Source: JBOGWY01 sp050694015 (GTDB taxonomy: Bacteria > Actinomycetota > CADDZG01 > WHSQ01). From it: DNA of 10,501 nucleotides. Position 1 is the stretch's first letter, and each line of letters starts with the position of its first letter. The DNA lies in the NCBI GenBank assembly GCA_050694015.1, contig JBOGWY010000371.1, positions 1 to 10,501 of the forward strand. Reading direction: 5' to 3'. Positions 1 to 6,325 of the stretch are shown here, piece after piece. Below the pieces are notes generated by a model that was not told where the DNA came from, ran no database searches, and saw nothing but the letters and a program-made list of their open reading frames with translations. A program made the translations under genes and the position numbers.

Positions 1-351
1 CTCGTCCTCCGCCGCATGATGGAGGCTGCAAAGCCGGGAGCGCCCGTCGTGCTGACGGCCATCAACGCGTACTGCGAGCTGCGCACCGAGCGCGACGCGA
101 CCCTCGACGCGGACAAGGGCGTGATGCACGAGACGACGACGGTGACGGATCCCAACGGGAGCGAGCGCGAGGTCGACCTGTGGACCAGCATCTACACACC
201 GCGGGAGCTGAGGCTCCTTGCCGTCGGGGTCGGGCTCATGCCCGAAGAAGTGTGGGCGGTCGATCCCGGCGACTACGGACGCCGGGTGCCGGATACCGAA
301 CACGCCGAACTCATGCTCGTCGCGCGTAGGCCCTCGAAGCCGATTCGCTAA
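1..351 (+). CDS. Class I SAM-dependent methyltransferase, C-terminal part (5' truncated)
   Basis: The reading frame is open from the first base of the window, so the start lies upstream. About 116 codons are visible, ending in TAA at 349-351. The visible part fits the C-terminal half of a Rossmann-fold methyltransferase: an LKPG-like turn (AAKPGAPVVLTAINAY) forming strand 5 after the helix, then WTSIYTPRELRLL and a strand near the end (EHAELMLVARRP). This final block matches the W..R.Y.P.EL..L...GL pattern common in small-molecule methyltransferases. The SAM-binding glycine motif is not in the window, so the substrate cannot be inferred. The gene converges on the MFS gene, and the two stop codons share bases 349-350, which leaves no room for a terminator between them. 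Family assignment is fairly sure; role unknown. Confidence 0.75.
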   Translation, partial: LVLRRMMEAAKPGAPVVLTAINAYCELRTERDATLDADKGVMHETTTVTDPNGSEREVDLWTSIYTPRELRLLAVGVGLMPEEVWAVDPGDYGRRVPDTEHAELMLVARRPSKPIR

Positions 352-1763
352 TCCGCGCCCGTTCCGAAGAAGGGCATGCCGACGCCGCGCATCGCAAGCG
401 CCATCGCGCCCGTCATCGCGAGAGCGACCATGCCGACCAGCACGAGATCGCCCCGGTCGGGGATCCCGAAGAGGCCCACCATGATGACCCCGGCCGCCAC
501 GCTGGCGAGGTTGTAGAGGATGTCGTAGAGCGCGAAGGCACGACCACGGTATTCGTCGGGCAGCGCGTGCTGGACCTGGGCGTCCACGGCTACTTTGGTG
601 ACGAACGCGCCGTACCCGCCGAAGAACGTCAGGCCCATCACCGCGACGACGCTGACGATCCCGCCGAAGATCACGATGCCCACCGCCGATACGAGGAAGC
701 CGGTGACGATCAGGCCTGCGTTGAGCAGCCGTTTCCCGAGGAGCGGTGCGGTGACGGCCCCGATGAACGCCCCGACGCCTGCGGCTCCCAGCGCGAGCGC
801 GGCCGACCCGAGGCGACCTCCACGTTCGCCGACGTCGAACTGCTGCTTGATGAAGAGGATCGCGGTGATCGCGACGAACATCGCGATCGTGCGGAGCACG
901 AAGATCCCGATCAACGGAACCCGCGCCTGGGGACGTTTCCAGATCTGTGTCACGCCCTGCGTGAGTTCGACGGCGATCTCGCGGACGTGAGCGAACAAGG
1001 ACTTCACCTTAGCGTGCGGATGCGCGAGAGGGGTCGAGATCCGCCGCGTCAGCAGAGCCGCCACGATGTAGAGGAAACCCGCGATCACGAACGCGGGGCC
1101 GGCCGACACGAACGCTCCGACGGCGCCGATCCCGATCACGCCTCCGACGAGCGCGGCGATCATCCCCCCGCCACTCGACAACGAGTTCCCCTGCAGCAGG
1201 TGGTGCTCGTGGAGGAGTACGGGGAGGACGGCACCCTTGGTGGTGAGGAAGAGACGGCCGAACCCGAGCAACGACAGCGTCGCGACGTAGAGCGGAACGT
1301 CGCCTTCGAACAACGGCGCCCATAGCGGGAGCGTGACCAGCATCGCGGCACGGATCAGGTTGGTCCACACGAGCAGCGACCGCCGCGACCAACGGTCGAC
1401 GAAGACGCCGAGGAACGGCGCGATCACCGAGTACGGCAACAGGGTCAGCGCGAACAGCGCCAGGATCCTCTCCGGCGTCCCCTGGTTGAACGGCTCCAGG
1501 ATCAGAACGTCCGCGAACGCTGCCTGCGCGAGCCCGTCCGCGGCCTGCGCGGTGAACTGCCCGAACAGCAGGAACCTGAAGTCGCGTTCGCCTAGGACGC
1601 GGCGCCGCGGGACTACTGCGTCGGCGGTGCTACGGGTGTCGCGGGACGGCCGGCTCGGTGTCGACCGAGAAACCGGTGAGTCGTTCGCGGTGTCCGTTCG
1701 AGGAGAGTCGGATCTGGCCGTTTGTCTTGCCCTCGCTGTCGTCGCCGGCGATGAATGCCTCAA
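348..1763 (-). CDS. Major facilitator superfamily transporter (MFS_3/efflux-like); start uncertain
   Basis: This is a polytopic inner-membrane carrier, probably a proton-driven exporter of a small molecule. The transporter proper begins near residue 57 with RVLGERDFRFLLFGQ, the usual N-terminal entry of MFS_3-type carriers, and runs about 415 residues with 10-12 hydrophobic segments. A motif-A loop (GVFVDRWSRR) follows TM2, and a matching loop in the second half reads DEYRGRAFALYD. The only ATG, GTG or TTG in frame before the first membrane segment is a TTG at 1763-1761. Using it puts the first 134 bases inside the 3' end of ino1 and adds an Arg/Ser/Thr/Pro-rich stretch of about 55 residues that does not look like transporter sequence. 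The start is therefore unresolved: a true TTG with long overlap, a non-canonical start near 1600, or a sequencing or frameshift difference. The gene is the last of the padR-ino1-MFS cluster. Substrate unknown; control by the PadR protein is plausible. Confidence 0.85.
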   Translation of the reverse strand: MRHSSPATTARARQTARSDSPRTDTANDSPVSRSTPSRPSRDTRSTADAVVPRRRVLGERDFRFLLFGQFTAQAADGLAQAAFADVLILEPFNQGTPERILALFALTLLPYSVIAPFLGVFVDRWSRRSLLVWTNLIRAAMLVTLPLWAPLFEGDVPLYVATLSLLGFGRLFLTTKGAVLPVLLHEHHLLQGNSLSSGGGMIAALVGGVIGIGAVGAFVSAGPAFVIAGFLYIVAALLTRRISTPLAHPHAKVKSLFAHVREIAVELTQGVTQIWKRPQARVPLIGIFVLRTIAMFVAITAILFIKQQFDVGERGGRLGSAALALGAAGVGAFIGAVTAPLLGKRLLNAGLIVTGFLVSAVGIVIFGGIVSVVAVMGLTFFGGYGAFVTKVAVDAQVQHALPDEYRGRAFALYDILYNLASVAAGVIMVGLFGIPDRGDLVLVGMVALAMTGAMALAMRGVGMPFFGTGAD

Positions 1764-2808
1764 CCAGTTCGTGAGCCTCGCTGTCGGTGTACTGCACCGG
1801 CGGAGATTTCATGAAGTATGAACTCGGAGCGAGCAACGGGCCACCGATGCCACGATCCAGTGCCAGCTTCGCGCACCTCACCGCGTCGATGACAACACCG
1901 GCCGAGTTCGGGGAGTCCCAGACCTCGAGCTTGAGCTCCATCGAGACCGGCACGTCGCCGAACTCGCGGCCCTCGATCCGGATGTAGGCCCACTTGCGGT
2001 CCTTGAGCCACGGGACGTGATCCGACGGCCCGATGTGGATGTCGTCGTTGTCGATGCCACCCGTGATCTGTGAGGTCACCGACTGCGTCTTCGAGATCTT
2101 CTTGGACTTCAGGCGCTCACGCTCGAGCATGTTCATGAAGTCCATGTTGCCGCCGAAGTTCAACTGGTACGTGTGATCGATGACGACGCCGCGGTTCTCG
2201 AAGAGCTTCGACAGGACGCGATGGCTGATCGTGGCGCCGAGCTGGCTCTTGATGTCGTCCCCGATGATCGGGAGGTTGTGCTTCGTGAAGCGCTGCGCCC
2301 AGTCCTCGTTCGTAGCGATGAAGACGGGCATGCAGTTGATGAAAGCGACCTCGGCCTCGAGCGCCTGCTCCGCGTAGAAGCGCGCGGCCTGCTCCGAACC
2401 GACGGGGAGGTAGTTGATGAGGACGTCGGTCTTCGTCTCGCGCAGCACCTGCGCGACGTCGACCGGAGGGAGCTCGGACTCGGTCACGACATCCTTGTAG
2501 AACTGGCCGAGCCCGTCGTAGGTGTGACCGCGCGAGACCTTGACGCCCGTGGTCGGCACGTCTGCGAACTTGATCGTGTTGTTCGGCTCCGTCCCGATCG
2601 CGTCGGCGATATCGAGGCCGACCTTGTTCGCGTCGACATCGAACGCGCAGACGAATTCGATGTCGGACACGTGGTACGGACCGACGTCTACGTGCATCAG
2701 CCCGGGCACGCGCTCGTCGGAACGCGCCTTCGCGTAGTACTCGATGCCTTGCACGAGGGACGAGGCGCAGTTGCCTACCCCCACGATGCCCACTCGGATC
2801 TTCGCCAT
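1630..2808 (-). CDS. ino1: Inositol-3-phosphate synthase (bacterial/actinobacterial type)
   Basis: This cytoplasmic NAD-dependent enzyme converts glucose 6-phosphate to inositol 3-phosphate, the first step towards phosphatidylinositol and mycothiol in actinobacteria. The chosen ATG at 2808 gives 392 aa and has an excellent ribosome site (AGGGAGGA at 2820-2813, 4 nt upstream). The ATG at 2826 overlaps the padR stop and lacks one. The N-terminal NAD-binding turn GIVGVGNCASS is at residues 7-17. Other blocks typical of the M. tuberculosis-type enzyme are LPVGSEQA (about 134-141), GDDIKSQLGAT with its conserved lysine (183-193), GGNMDFMNMLERERL (219-233), SKKISKTQ, HIGPSDHV, and the LEVWDSPNSAG signature (294-304). 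The family normally ends close to the EAFI block; here about 35 further residues follow residue 357, in the region that overlaps the MFS frame. It follows padR by 17 nt, so co-transcription is expected. Confidence 0.95.
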   Translation of the reverse strand: MAKIRVGIVGVGNCASSLVQGIEYYAKARSDERVPGLMHVDVGPYHVSDIEFVCAFDVDANKVGLDIADAIGTEPNNTIKFADVPTTGVKVSRGHTYDGLGQFYKDVVTESELPPVDVAQVLRETKTDVLINYLPVGSEQAARFYAEQALEAEVAFINCMPVFIATNEDWAQRFTKHNLPIIGDDIKSQLGATISHRVLSKLFENRGVVIDHTYQLNFGGNMDFMNMLERERLKSKKISKTQSVTSQITGGIDNDDIHIGPSDHVPWLKDRKWAYIRIEGREFGDVPVSMELKLEVWDSPNSAGVVIDAVRCAKLALDRGIGGPLLAPSSYFMKSPPVQYTDSEAHELVEAFIAGDDSEGKTNGQIRLSSNGHRERLTGFSVDTEPAVPRHP

Positions 2809-2812
2809 CGAT

Positions 2813-2820
2813 TCCTCCCT
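2813..2820 (-). promoter_or_regulatory. Ribosome binding site deciding the ino1 start
   Basis: On the minus strand AGGGAGGA sits 4 nt before the ATG at 2808-2806. This favours that ATG over the one 18 nt upstream, whose A shares a base with the padR TGA stop. Confidence 0.75.
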
Positions 2821-2825
2821 ACTCA

Positions 2826-3485
2826 TCAGCTGGTCCCGCCGCCGCCGAGGGGTCCGGCGCCCAGCGCTCTCTCGTTACTTATGAGTTCGTCGATCCATTC
2901 GATGTCGCTCTGCGTTGCGGCCATGCCGTGGTTGTGAAGCGACAGCGTGTACCTGTCGATCCGCTCGCGGTAATCGCGCATGTTCGCTTTGAACTGCGCG
3001 AGCTTGTCCTGGAGGTAGGCGCGCCGGCGCTCGAGGAGAGCGAGACGCGTCTCCGGTGGGAGGTAGCGGAAGAACGCGAGCTTGAGGGTGAAGTGCTCGG
3101 CGTCGACGGCCGCGGCGGTCTCCTCGAGCATAGCGGTGAACATCTCTTCGCCGAGCGGGGTGACGCGGTAGACGTTCTTGCGGCGCCCCGACGGAAGGGT
3201 CGTCGTGTTGCGCGCGGCGCGGGTCGTCGTGGCGGCCTTGGCTTTGCCGGCCAGCGCCCGCGCTCCTTTGGCCCGGGTGCGCGTCGCCTTGTCCGGCTTG
3301 GGGTCGAGCTTCTCGACCGCGCCGGATTTGGCGAGGCGGCGTAGCGTCGGGTAGAGGGACCCCCACGAGACCTGCCAGAAGGGGCCCAGCATCGCCCCGA
3401 GCTGCTTGCGCAGCTCGTAGCCGTGCATCGAGCGCTCCTTGAGGAGGCCGAGAACGGGCAGTTCGAGCATCCCGGGTTGCTTCAT
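2826..3485 (-). CDS. PadR-family transcriptional regulator with a basic insert in the wing
   Basis: This is a dimeric winged-helix DNA-binding repressor, expected to respond to an unknown ligand. The N-terminal PadR domain is clear: MLELPVLGLLKERSMHGYELRKQL (residues 6-29), then WGSLYPTLRRLAKSGAVEK (about 41-59) forming the recognition helix and the first wing strand. The second wing strand resumes with RRKNVYRVTPLGEE (101-114). Between the strands, residues 62-100 form a Lys/Arg/Ala/Thr-rich, probably disordered insert not usual in the family. The C-terminal half (about 125-205) is a helical, coiled-coil-like dimerisation domain (LERRRAYLQDKLAQFK). A Gly-rich tail follows. The ATG at 3485 opens the PadR domain at the expected distance, although its ribosome site is weak (AGG about 10 nt upstream). 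It is the first gene of the cluster with ino1 and the MFS gene and faces the 41-bp dyad at 3529-3569. A PadR-like gene also precedes ino1 in M. tuberculosis (Rv0047c). Confidence 0.92.
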   Translation of the reverse strand: MKQPGMLELPVLGLLKERSMHGYELRKQLGAMLGPFWQVSWGSLYPTLRRLAKSGAVEKLDPKPDKATRTRAKGARALAGKAKAATTTRAARNTTTLPSGRRKNVYRVTPLGEEMFTAMLEETAAAVDAEHFTLKLAFFRYLPPETRLALLERRRAYLQDKLAQFKANMRDYRERIDRYTLSLHNHGMAATQSDIEWIDELISNERALGAGPLGGGGTS

Positions 3486-3528
3486 CGGTGAGTGACCTGC
3501 TCCCTTGTCGTTATCGGCGTGGGTCCAA

Positions 3529-3569
3529 GTATCGGCACGATATATCGAAACGATATATCACTTCGATAC
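3529..3569. promoter_or_regulatory. 41-bp four-half-site dyad, candidate PadR operator
   Basis: The element is symmetrical about base 3549. The outer arms are GTATCG (3529-3534) and CGATAC (3564-3569). The inner arms are GATATATCG (3539-3547) and CGATATATC (3551-3559), separated by AAA. The four half-sites TATCG/CGATA occur as two tandem pairs, each with a 13-bp start-to-start spacing. The 4-bp spacers between inner and outer arms (3535-3538 and 3560-3563) do not match, so selection appears to act on the half-sites. It lies 44 bp upstream of the padR start and 60 bp upstream of the DUF5318 start, so a bound dimer pair could control both directions. PadR proteins commonly autoregulate through AT-rich dyads; binding here is inferred. 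Confidence 0.65.
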
Positions 3570-3613
3570 CTCCGCGCGCCACTCCGAGCAGTCCCCTAGG
3601 ACGGGAGCGGGTT

Positions 3614-3619
3614 TAGCAT
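3614..3619 (+). promoter_or_regulatory. Possible -10 element for the DUF5318 gene
   Basis: TAGCAT fits the actinobacterial TAnnnT consensus and ends 9 nt before the ATG at 3629, which has no visible ribosome binding site. That geometry would give a leaderless or nearly leaderless mRNA. No good -35 hexamer is seen, so the call is tentative. Confidence 0.3.
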
Positions 3620-3628
3620 CCACGTTCG

Positions 3629-4090
3629 ATGGCGTTCTCAGGCAGGTCCTTCGATCCCACCCGGACCCCCCCGGTGCCCCGTGGCCCGGTGGTGGACTAC
3701 CGCTTGGCGCGCCGTTCCGCCCTCGCCTCCCTGCGGCAGGGATCCCTCGACACCGGCGACATCTGCGATGCCCACCCCGAACTGATGCGTGCCGGCAAGC
3801 ACATCGGCGAGGACGCCGGGGCCCCCTGCCCGGTTTGTTCGCACGACTCGCTCCGCTTCGTCCGCTACGTCTACGGCGACGAGCTGAAACGCAACAACGG
3901 ACGGGTCGTGTATCCGACCGAGTGGCTCACCGAGCTCGTCAGCAACTACGACCAGTTCACCTGCTACGTCGTCGAGGTTTGCATCGACTGTGCGTGGAAC
4001 CATCTCGTGAAGGCCTACGTCGCCGGACGCCGCTACGCGAACTCCAACGGCAACGGCTCGGCCCTGTCGGAGCGCAGAGAACGTAGTTGA
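3629..4090 (+). CDS. DUF5318 zinc-ribbon protein
   Basis: The protein is a small soluble one (153 aa) of unknown function in an actinobacterial family whose M. tuberculosis member, Rv0049, lies in the same position next to ponA1. Visible family features are VVDYRLARRSALASLRQG (about 21-38), ICDAHPELMRAGKHIGE, CPVCSH (CxxC pair 1, about 68-71), YVYGDEL, and VVEVCIDCAWNHLVKAYVAGR (CxxC pair 2). The two CxxC pairs suggest one bound zinc. The start is not secure: the ATG at 3629 lacks a ribosome site, and in-frame GTG codons at 3674, 3689 and 3692 could serve, the last two beginning right at the conserved VVDY block. Its TGA stop overlaps the TTG start of the next gene, which implies translational coupling to the two membrane proteins downstream. 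Confidence 0.88.
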   Translation: MAFSGRSFDPTRTPPVPRGPVVDYRLARRSALASLRQGSLDTGDICDAHPELMRAGKHIGEDAGAPCPVCSHDSLRFVRYVYGDELKRNNGRVVYPTEWLTELVSNYDQFTCYVVEVCIDCAWNHLVKAYVAGRRYANSNGNGSALSERRERS

Positions 4091-4764
4091 ACCGAACGGC
4101 CCCGGCCTTCTCGGTCGGGACGAGAGCCGCGGGCGCGGTGATCGTCGCGGGCTATCTCACCGGTCTGGTGCCCGGAGCCGTGGTCTCGGTCGTCGGCGGC
4201 CTCGCCCTGATCACCTTCGGTAGAGCGCTACTACTCGACCGCGTCTCGGGGGCCGGGGTCGCGGCGGCCCTGGCGGTGACCGCGGGGGCCCTGGGGGTGG
4301 GCGCGTTGAGGTGGGGAACGCTCGAGCTCGAGGGTTTGATCGGCGCGCAGTCCGTGATCGGTCCCACCGTGTCGGTCGGACCCACCCCGGCAGCCGTCTC
4401 CGCGGTCATCGCGACGGTGGCGGCTCTCGTCGCGATCGGGGTCTGGCTCACCGAACCGCGCGCGGCATCGAGAGGATCGTGGATCTGGTTCGCGGTTGAG
4501 TCGGTCCTGATGGTCGCGACGTTGGCCAGCGTCTTCGCGGTGCCGTCCGCCGGGGGAGGCACCGGCCTCGGCGGTTTCCTCTCGGCGGTCGGTCGTGATG
4601 CTGCCGCGTGGGGATTGTGGCTGGCCGGGCTCGTGGTTGCGGTGGTCGTCACCCTCGTGCTGTCGGTGCTGCTTCGTGGTCGTGACCGAGTGCGATGGGT
4701 CGCGCTCCTCGTCTCGGGGGTCGCGGTGACCGCGGCGGCGGGAACGATCGCGACGGTGGTGTAG
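4087..4764 (+). CDS. Uncharacterised membrane protein, 225 aa, 6-7 predicted membrane segments
   Basis: I do not recognise this family. The TTG start at 4087 shares TTGA with the DUF5318 stop; a GGAG lies 14 nt upstream, so initiation probably depends on coupling. The protein is rich in Ala, Val and Gly, with hydrophobic segments at roughly 13-26, 28-48, 56-75, 102-121, 131-152, 174-197 and 203-223. Few charges lie inside the segments. A polar loop around 76-100 (RWGTLELEGLIGAQ) and a Gly-rich loop around 153-165 connect them. There is no signal peptide, no catalytic motif and no transporter signature. Frame preference, the stop/start overlaps on both sides and the lack of a competing frame support it as a real gene. 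It probably works with the 484-aa membrane protein that follows. The job is unknown; an envelope role is suggested only by its position before the PBP. Confidence 0.8.
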   Translation: MNRTAPAFSVGTRAAGAVIVAGYLTGLVPGAVVSVVGGLALITFGRALLLDRVSGAGVAAALAVTAGALGVGALRWGTLELEGLIGAQSVIGPTVSVGPTPAAVSAVIATVAALVAIGVWLTEPRAASRGSWIWFAVESVLMVATLASVFAVPSAGGGTGLGGFLSAVGRDAAAWGLWLAGLVVAVVVTLVLSVLLRGRDRVRWVALLVSGVAVTAAAGTIATVV

Positions 4765-6218
4765 TGCCCGTCCTCTTCCTGGGCCACGCGTTCCTGGCCG
4801 TGGTCGCATTATTGGGGCGGGAGGCGCGCGACGAGACGCGCACCCAGATCCTCCAGGTGTTGTCGGGAACCGGGATCGCGCTCGCTGTGGTGCTGTTCTT
4901 CGCGCCGGGGGCCGGGGATACGTGGCGGACGACGCTGCTCGAACCGGATCGCGCCCATCTCGTCGGCGCCGCGGTCGCGTGCGCGTGGCTGGTACTTCTC
5001 GTGCTCGAACGGATCGGCGGCGAGGGGGCCTGGGATGCGGCGGTATCGATCGGGGTCGCGTCGAGCGCGCTGGCGCTCTTCGGGATGAATCGGTGGTCCG
5101 TGCCGGCGCTGCTCTTCTGGGGTGTCGCCGTGCTCGCGCTGGCCGTGCTCGCGTCGCGCGCCCGACGTCCAGGCGCGACGCGACTGGGCCTCGCGCTGGG
5201 CAGCGCGGCGCTCGTAGCGGGCATCGTCGTCCACGCGCTGGATGCCGACGCGTGGGCGTGGCCGCGCGAGCCGTCGGGATGGGCGCAGTGGCTGGTGATC
5301 GCGGCGGCGGTGCTTATGTCGGGCGCGATCCCCGGAACGGGGGGCTGGGGTCTGTTCGGCTCGCGGTCGTCGGCCGCGGTCCTACCCCTGCTCACGGGCG
5401 CGTCGTTCCTACTGCTCGCGTCGCAACGTTCCGATGCGCCGGTCGTAGCCGTGCTGGTGTTGTTGTTGTCGTTGGCCTGCGCGGTCGTGACGATCGCGCG
5501 CAAGGCCGTCGACATCCGGTTCCTGGGAGCGTGGGTCGTCGCCTTGATGCTCTCGCTTGCGCTGCTCGACCCCGGCGGCGACGTGGCCGCGCGCGCCGGG
5601 TTCGCCGCGGTGGTCGGGATCACGACGCTAGTTCTGTGGCCGTTGAGTCTCGGGCGCGCCCAGATCGAGCGAGGCATCGTGGTCGCGTTCGTTGCGATCA
5701 CCGCGGGCTACAACGCGATCGCCGGAGCGGCGTCGGTGGCGTTCGAGCAGGCCACCGCGACGGACGACGTGGTCGCGGCGGCGCCGTGGGCCGCATTCTC
5801 GGCATTGTTGCCGGTGGCCCTCGCGGCGGGGGTGGCTCTGGGAGCTCGCCTCGGCCGACACGCCGAGCATGAGGCCTACACGGTCCCCGGGGTGCTGGCG
5901 ACGTGGGCGCTTTTCGCAGCCGCGGTGGCGTGGGGCGTCGTCCCCGAAGATGGCGGTGGAGCGGGTGTGTGGCTCTACGTCGTCGCGGTCGTGAGCGGCG
6001 TGGGCGCCGCCCGAGTCTCACGGATGCGCGAGACCGTGGCACCCGAGACCATCGTGGTACCGGAGGGCCCGCCTCAACACGATGTGATGTTCGATCCGTG
6101 GTCTCTCGGGAGGCGTGAGGACGGCCTCGCGCTGCGCGTCGCGGTCGTTCTGGGGGCCGCAGCGGCGCTTGCCACGCTGGTGATCACCTACCAAGGCCTG
6201 AAGGTCGGTTTCCTCTAG
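4764..6218 (+). CDS. Large uncharacterised polytopic membrane protein, 484 aa
   Basis: A GTG at 4764 overlaps the previous TAG stop by one base (TAGTG). It is the best start, because the frame upstream of it is Gly/Arg-rich shadow sequence while the first membrane segment begins at once (VPVLFLGHAFLAVVALL). About 14-16 hydrophobic segments span the protein, ending in a cytoplasm- or periplasm-facing loop (about 416-455, with the polar block VPEGPPQHDVMFDPWSLGRREDG) and a last segment at 456-476. The length, segment number and local patterns (ALLFWGVAVLALAVL at about 115-129, MSGAIPGTGGWGLFGSRS at about 185-202, then a segment with a conserved-looking KAVDIRFLGAW) faintly recall complex I/Mrp antiporter-like subunits, but the lysine and glutamate residues expected in the core of that family are mostly absent. 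That link is a weak inference. Function unknown; it is probably a partner of the 225-aa protein. Confidence 0.82.
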   Translation: MPVLFLGHAFLAVVALLGREARDETRTQILQVLSGTGIALAVVLFFAPGAGDTWRTTLLEPDRAHLVGAAVACAWLVLLVLERIGGEGAWDAAVSIGVASSALALFGMNRWSVPALLFWGVAVLALAVLASRARRPGATRLGLALGSAALVAGIVVHALDADAWAWPREPSGWAQWLVIAAAVLMSGAIPGTGGWGLFGSRSSAAVLPLLTGASFLLLASQRSDAPVVAVLVLLLSLACAVVTIARKAVDIRFLGAWVVALMLSLALLDPGGDVAARAGFAAVVGITTLVLWPLSLGRAQIERGIVVAFVAITAGYNAIAGAASVAFEQATATDDVVAAAPWAAFSALLPVALAAGVALGARLGRHAEHEAYTVPGVLATWALFAAAVAWGVVPEDGGGAGVWLYVVAVVSGVGAARVSRMRETVAPETIVVPEGPPQHDVMFDPWSLGRREDGLALRVAVVLGAAAALATLVITYQGLKVGFL

Positions 6219-6312
6219 TAAAGCGCGTGGGTATGACCGTCGATAGCCGTACCGGTGGGCGGAGCAACTTTTCACCCGTGCGGTAAGTCCAAGATGTAGA
6301 GATGCGCGCCCC

Positions 6313-6318
6313 TACACT
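6313..6318 (+). promoter_or_regulatory. -10 element for a leaderless ponA transcript
   Basis: TACACT matches TAnnnT, and its last base is followed by 7 nt before the A of the ponA ATG at 6326. The intervening bases are T/A only and no ribosome site is present. Transcription would start at or within a base or two of the ATG. No convincing -35 is seen. Confidence 0.5.
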
Positions 6319-6325
6319 TTTTTAA

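Noticed and set aside
567..1325. Long plus-strand open frame (252 codons) opposite the MFS gene
   Set aside because: The translation is Asp/Glu/Arg/His-rich low-complexity sequence with no domain, and the minus strand carries a clear transporter. It is a GC-driven shadow.
2173..2937. 254-codon plus-strand frame opposite ino1 and padR
   Set aside because: It is Asp/Arg/Leu/Val-rich and without recognisable domains; it crosses a gene boundary on the coding strand.
3505..4086. 193-codon plus-strand frame overlapping the DUF5318 gene
   Set aside because: The translation is Arg/Pro-rich and shows no DUF5318 features; the alternative frame has both CxxC pairs and the family blocks.
6241..6245. 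Single CGATA upstream of ponA as a second PadR target
   Set aside because: It is one 5-mer without a dyad partner and is expected by chance.
6250..6285. Possible terminator hairpin between the 484-aa gene and ponA (TACCG with CGGTA, GGG with CCC)
   Set aside because: The stem is interrupted by an internal loop, the loop is large, and no T-run follows, so a Rho-independent terminator is not supported.
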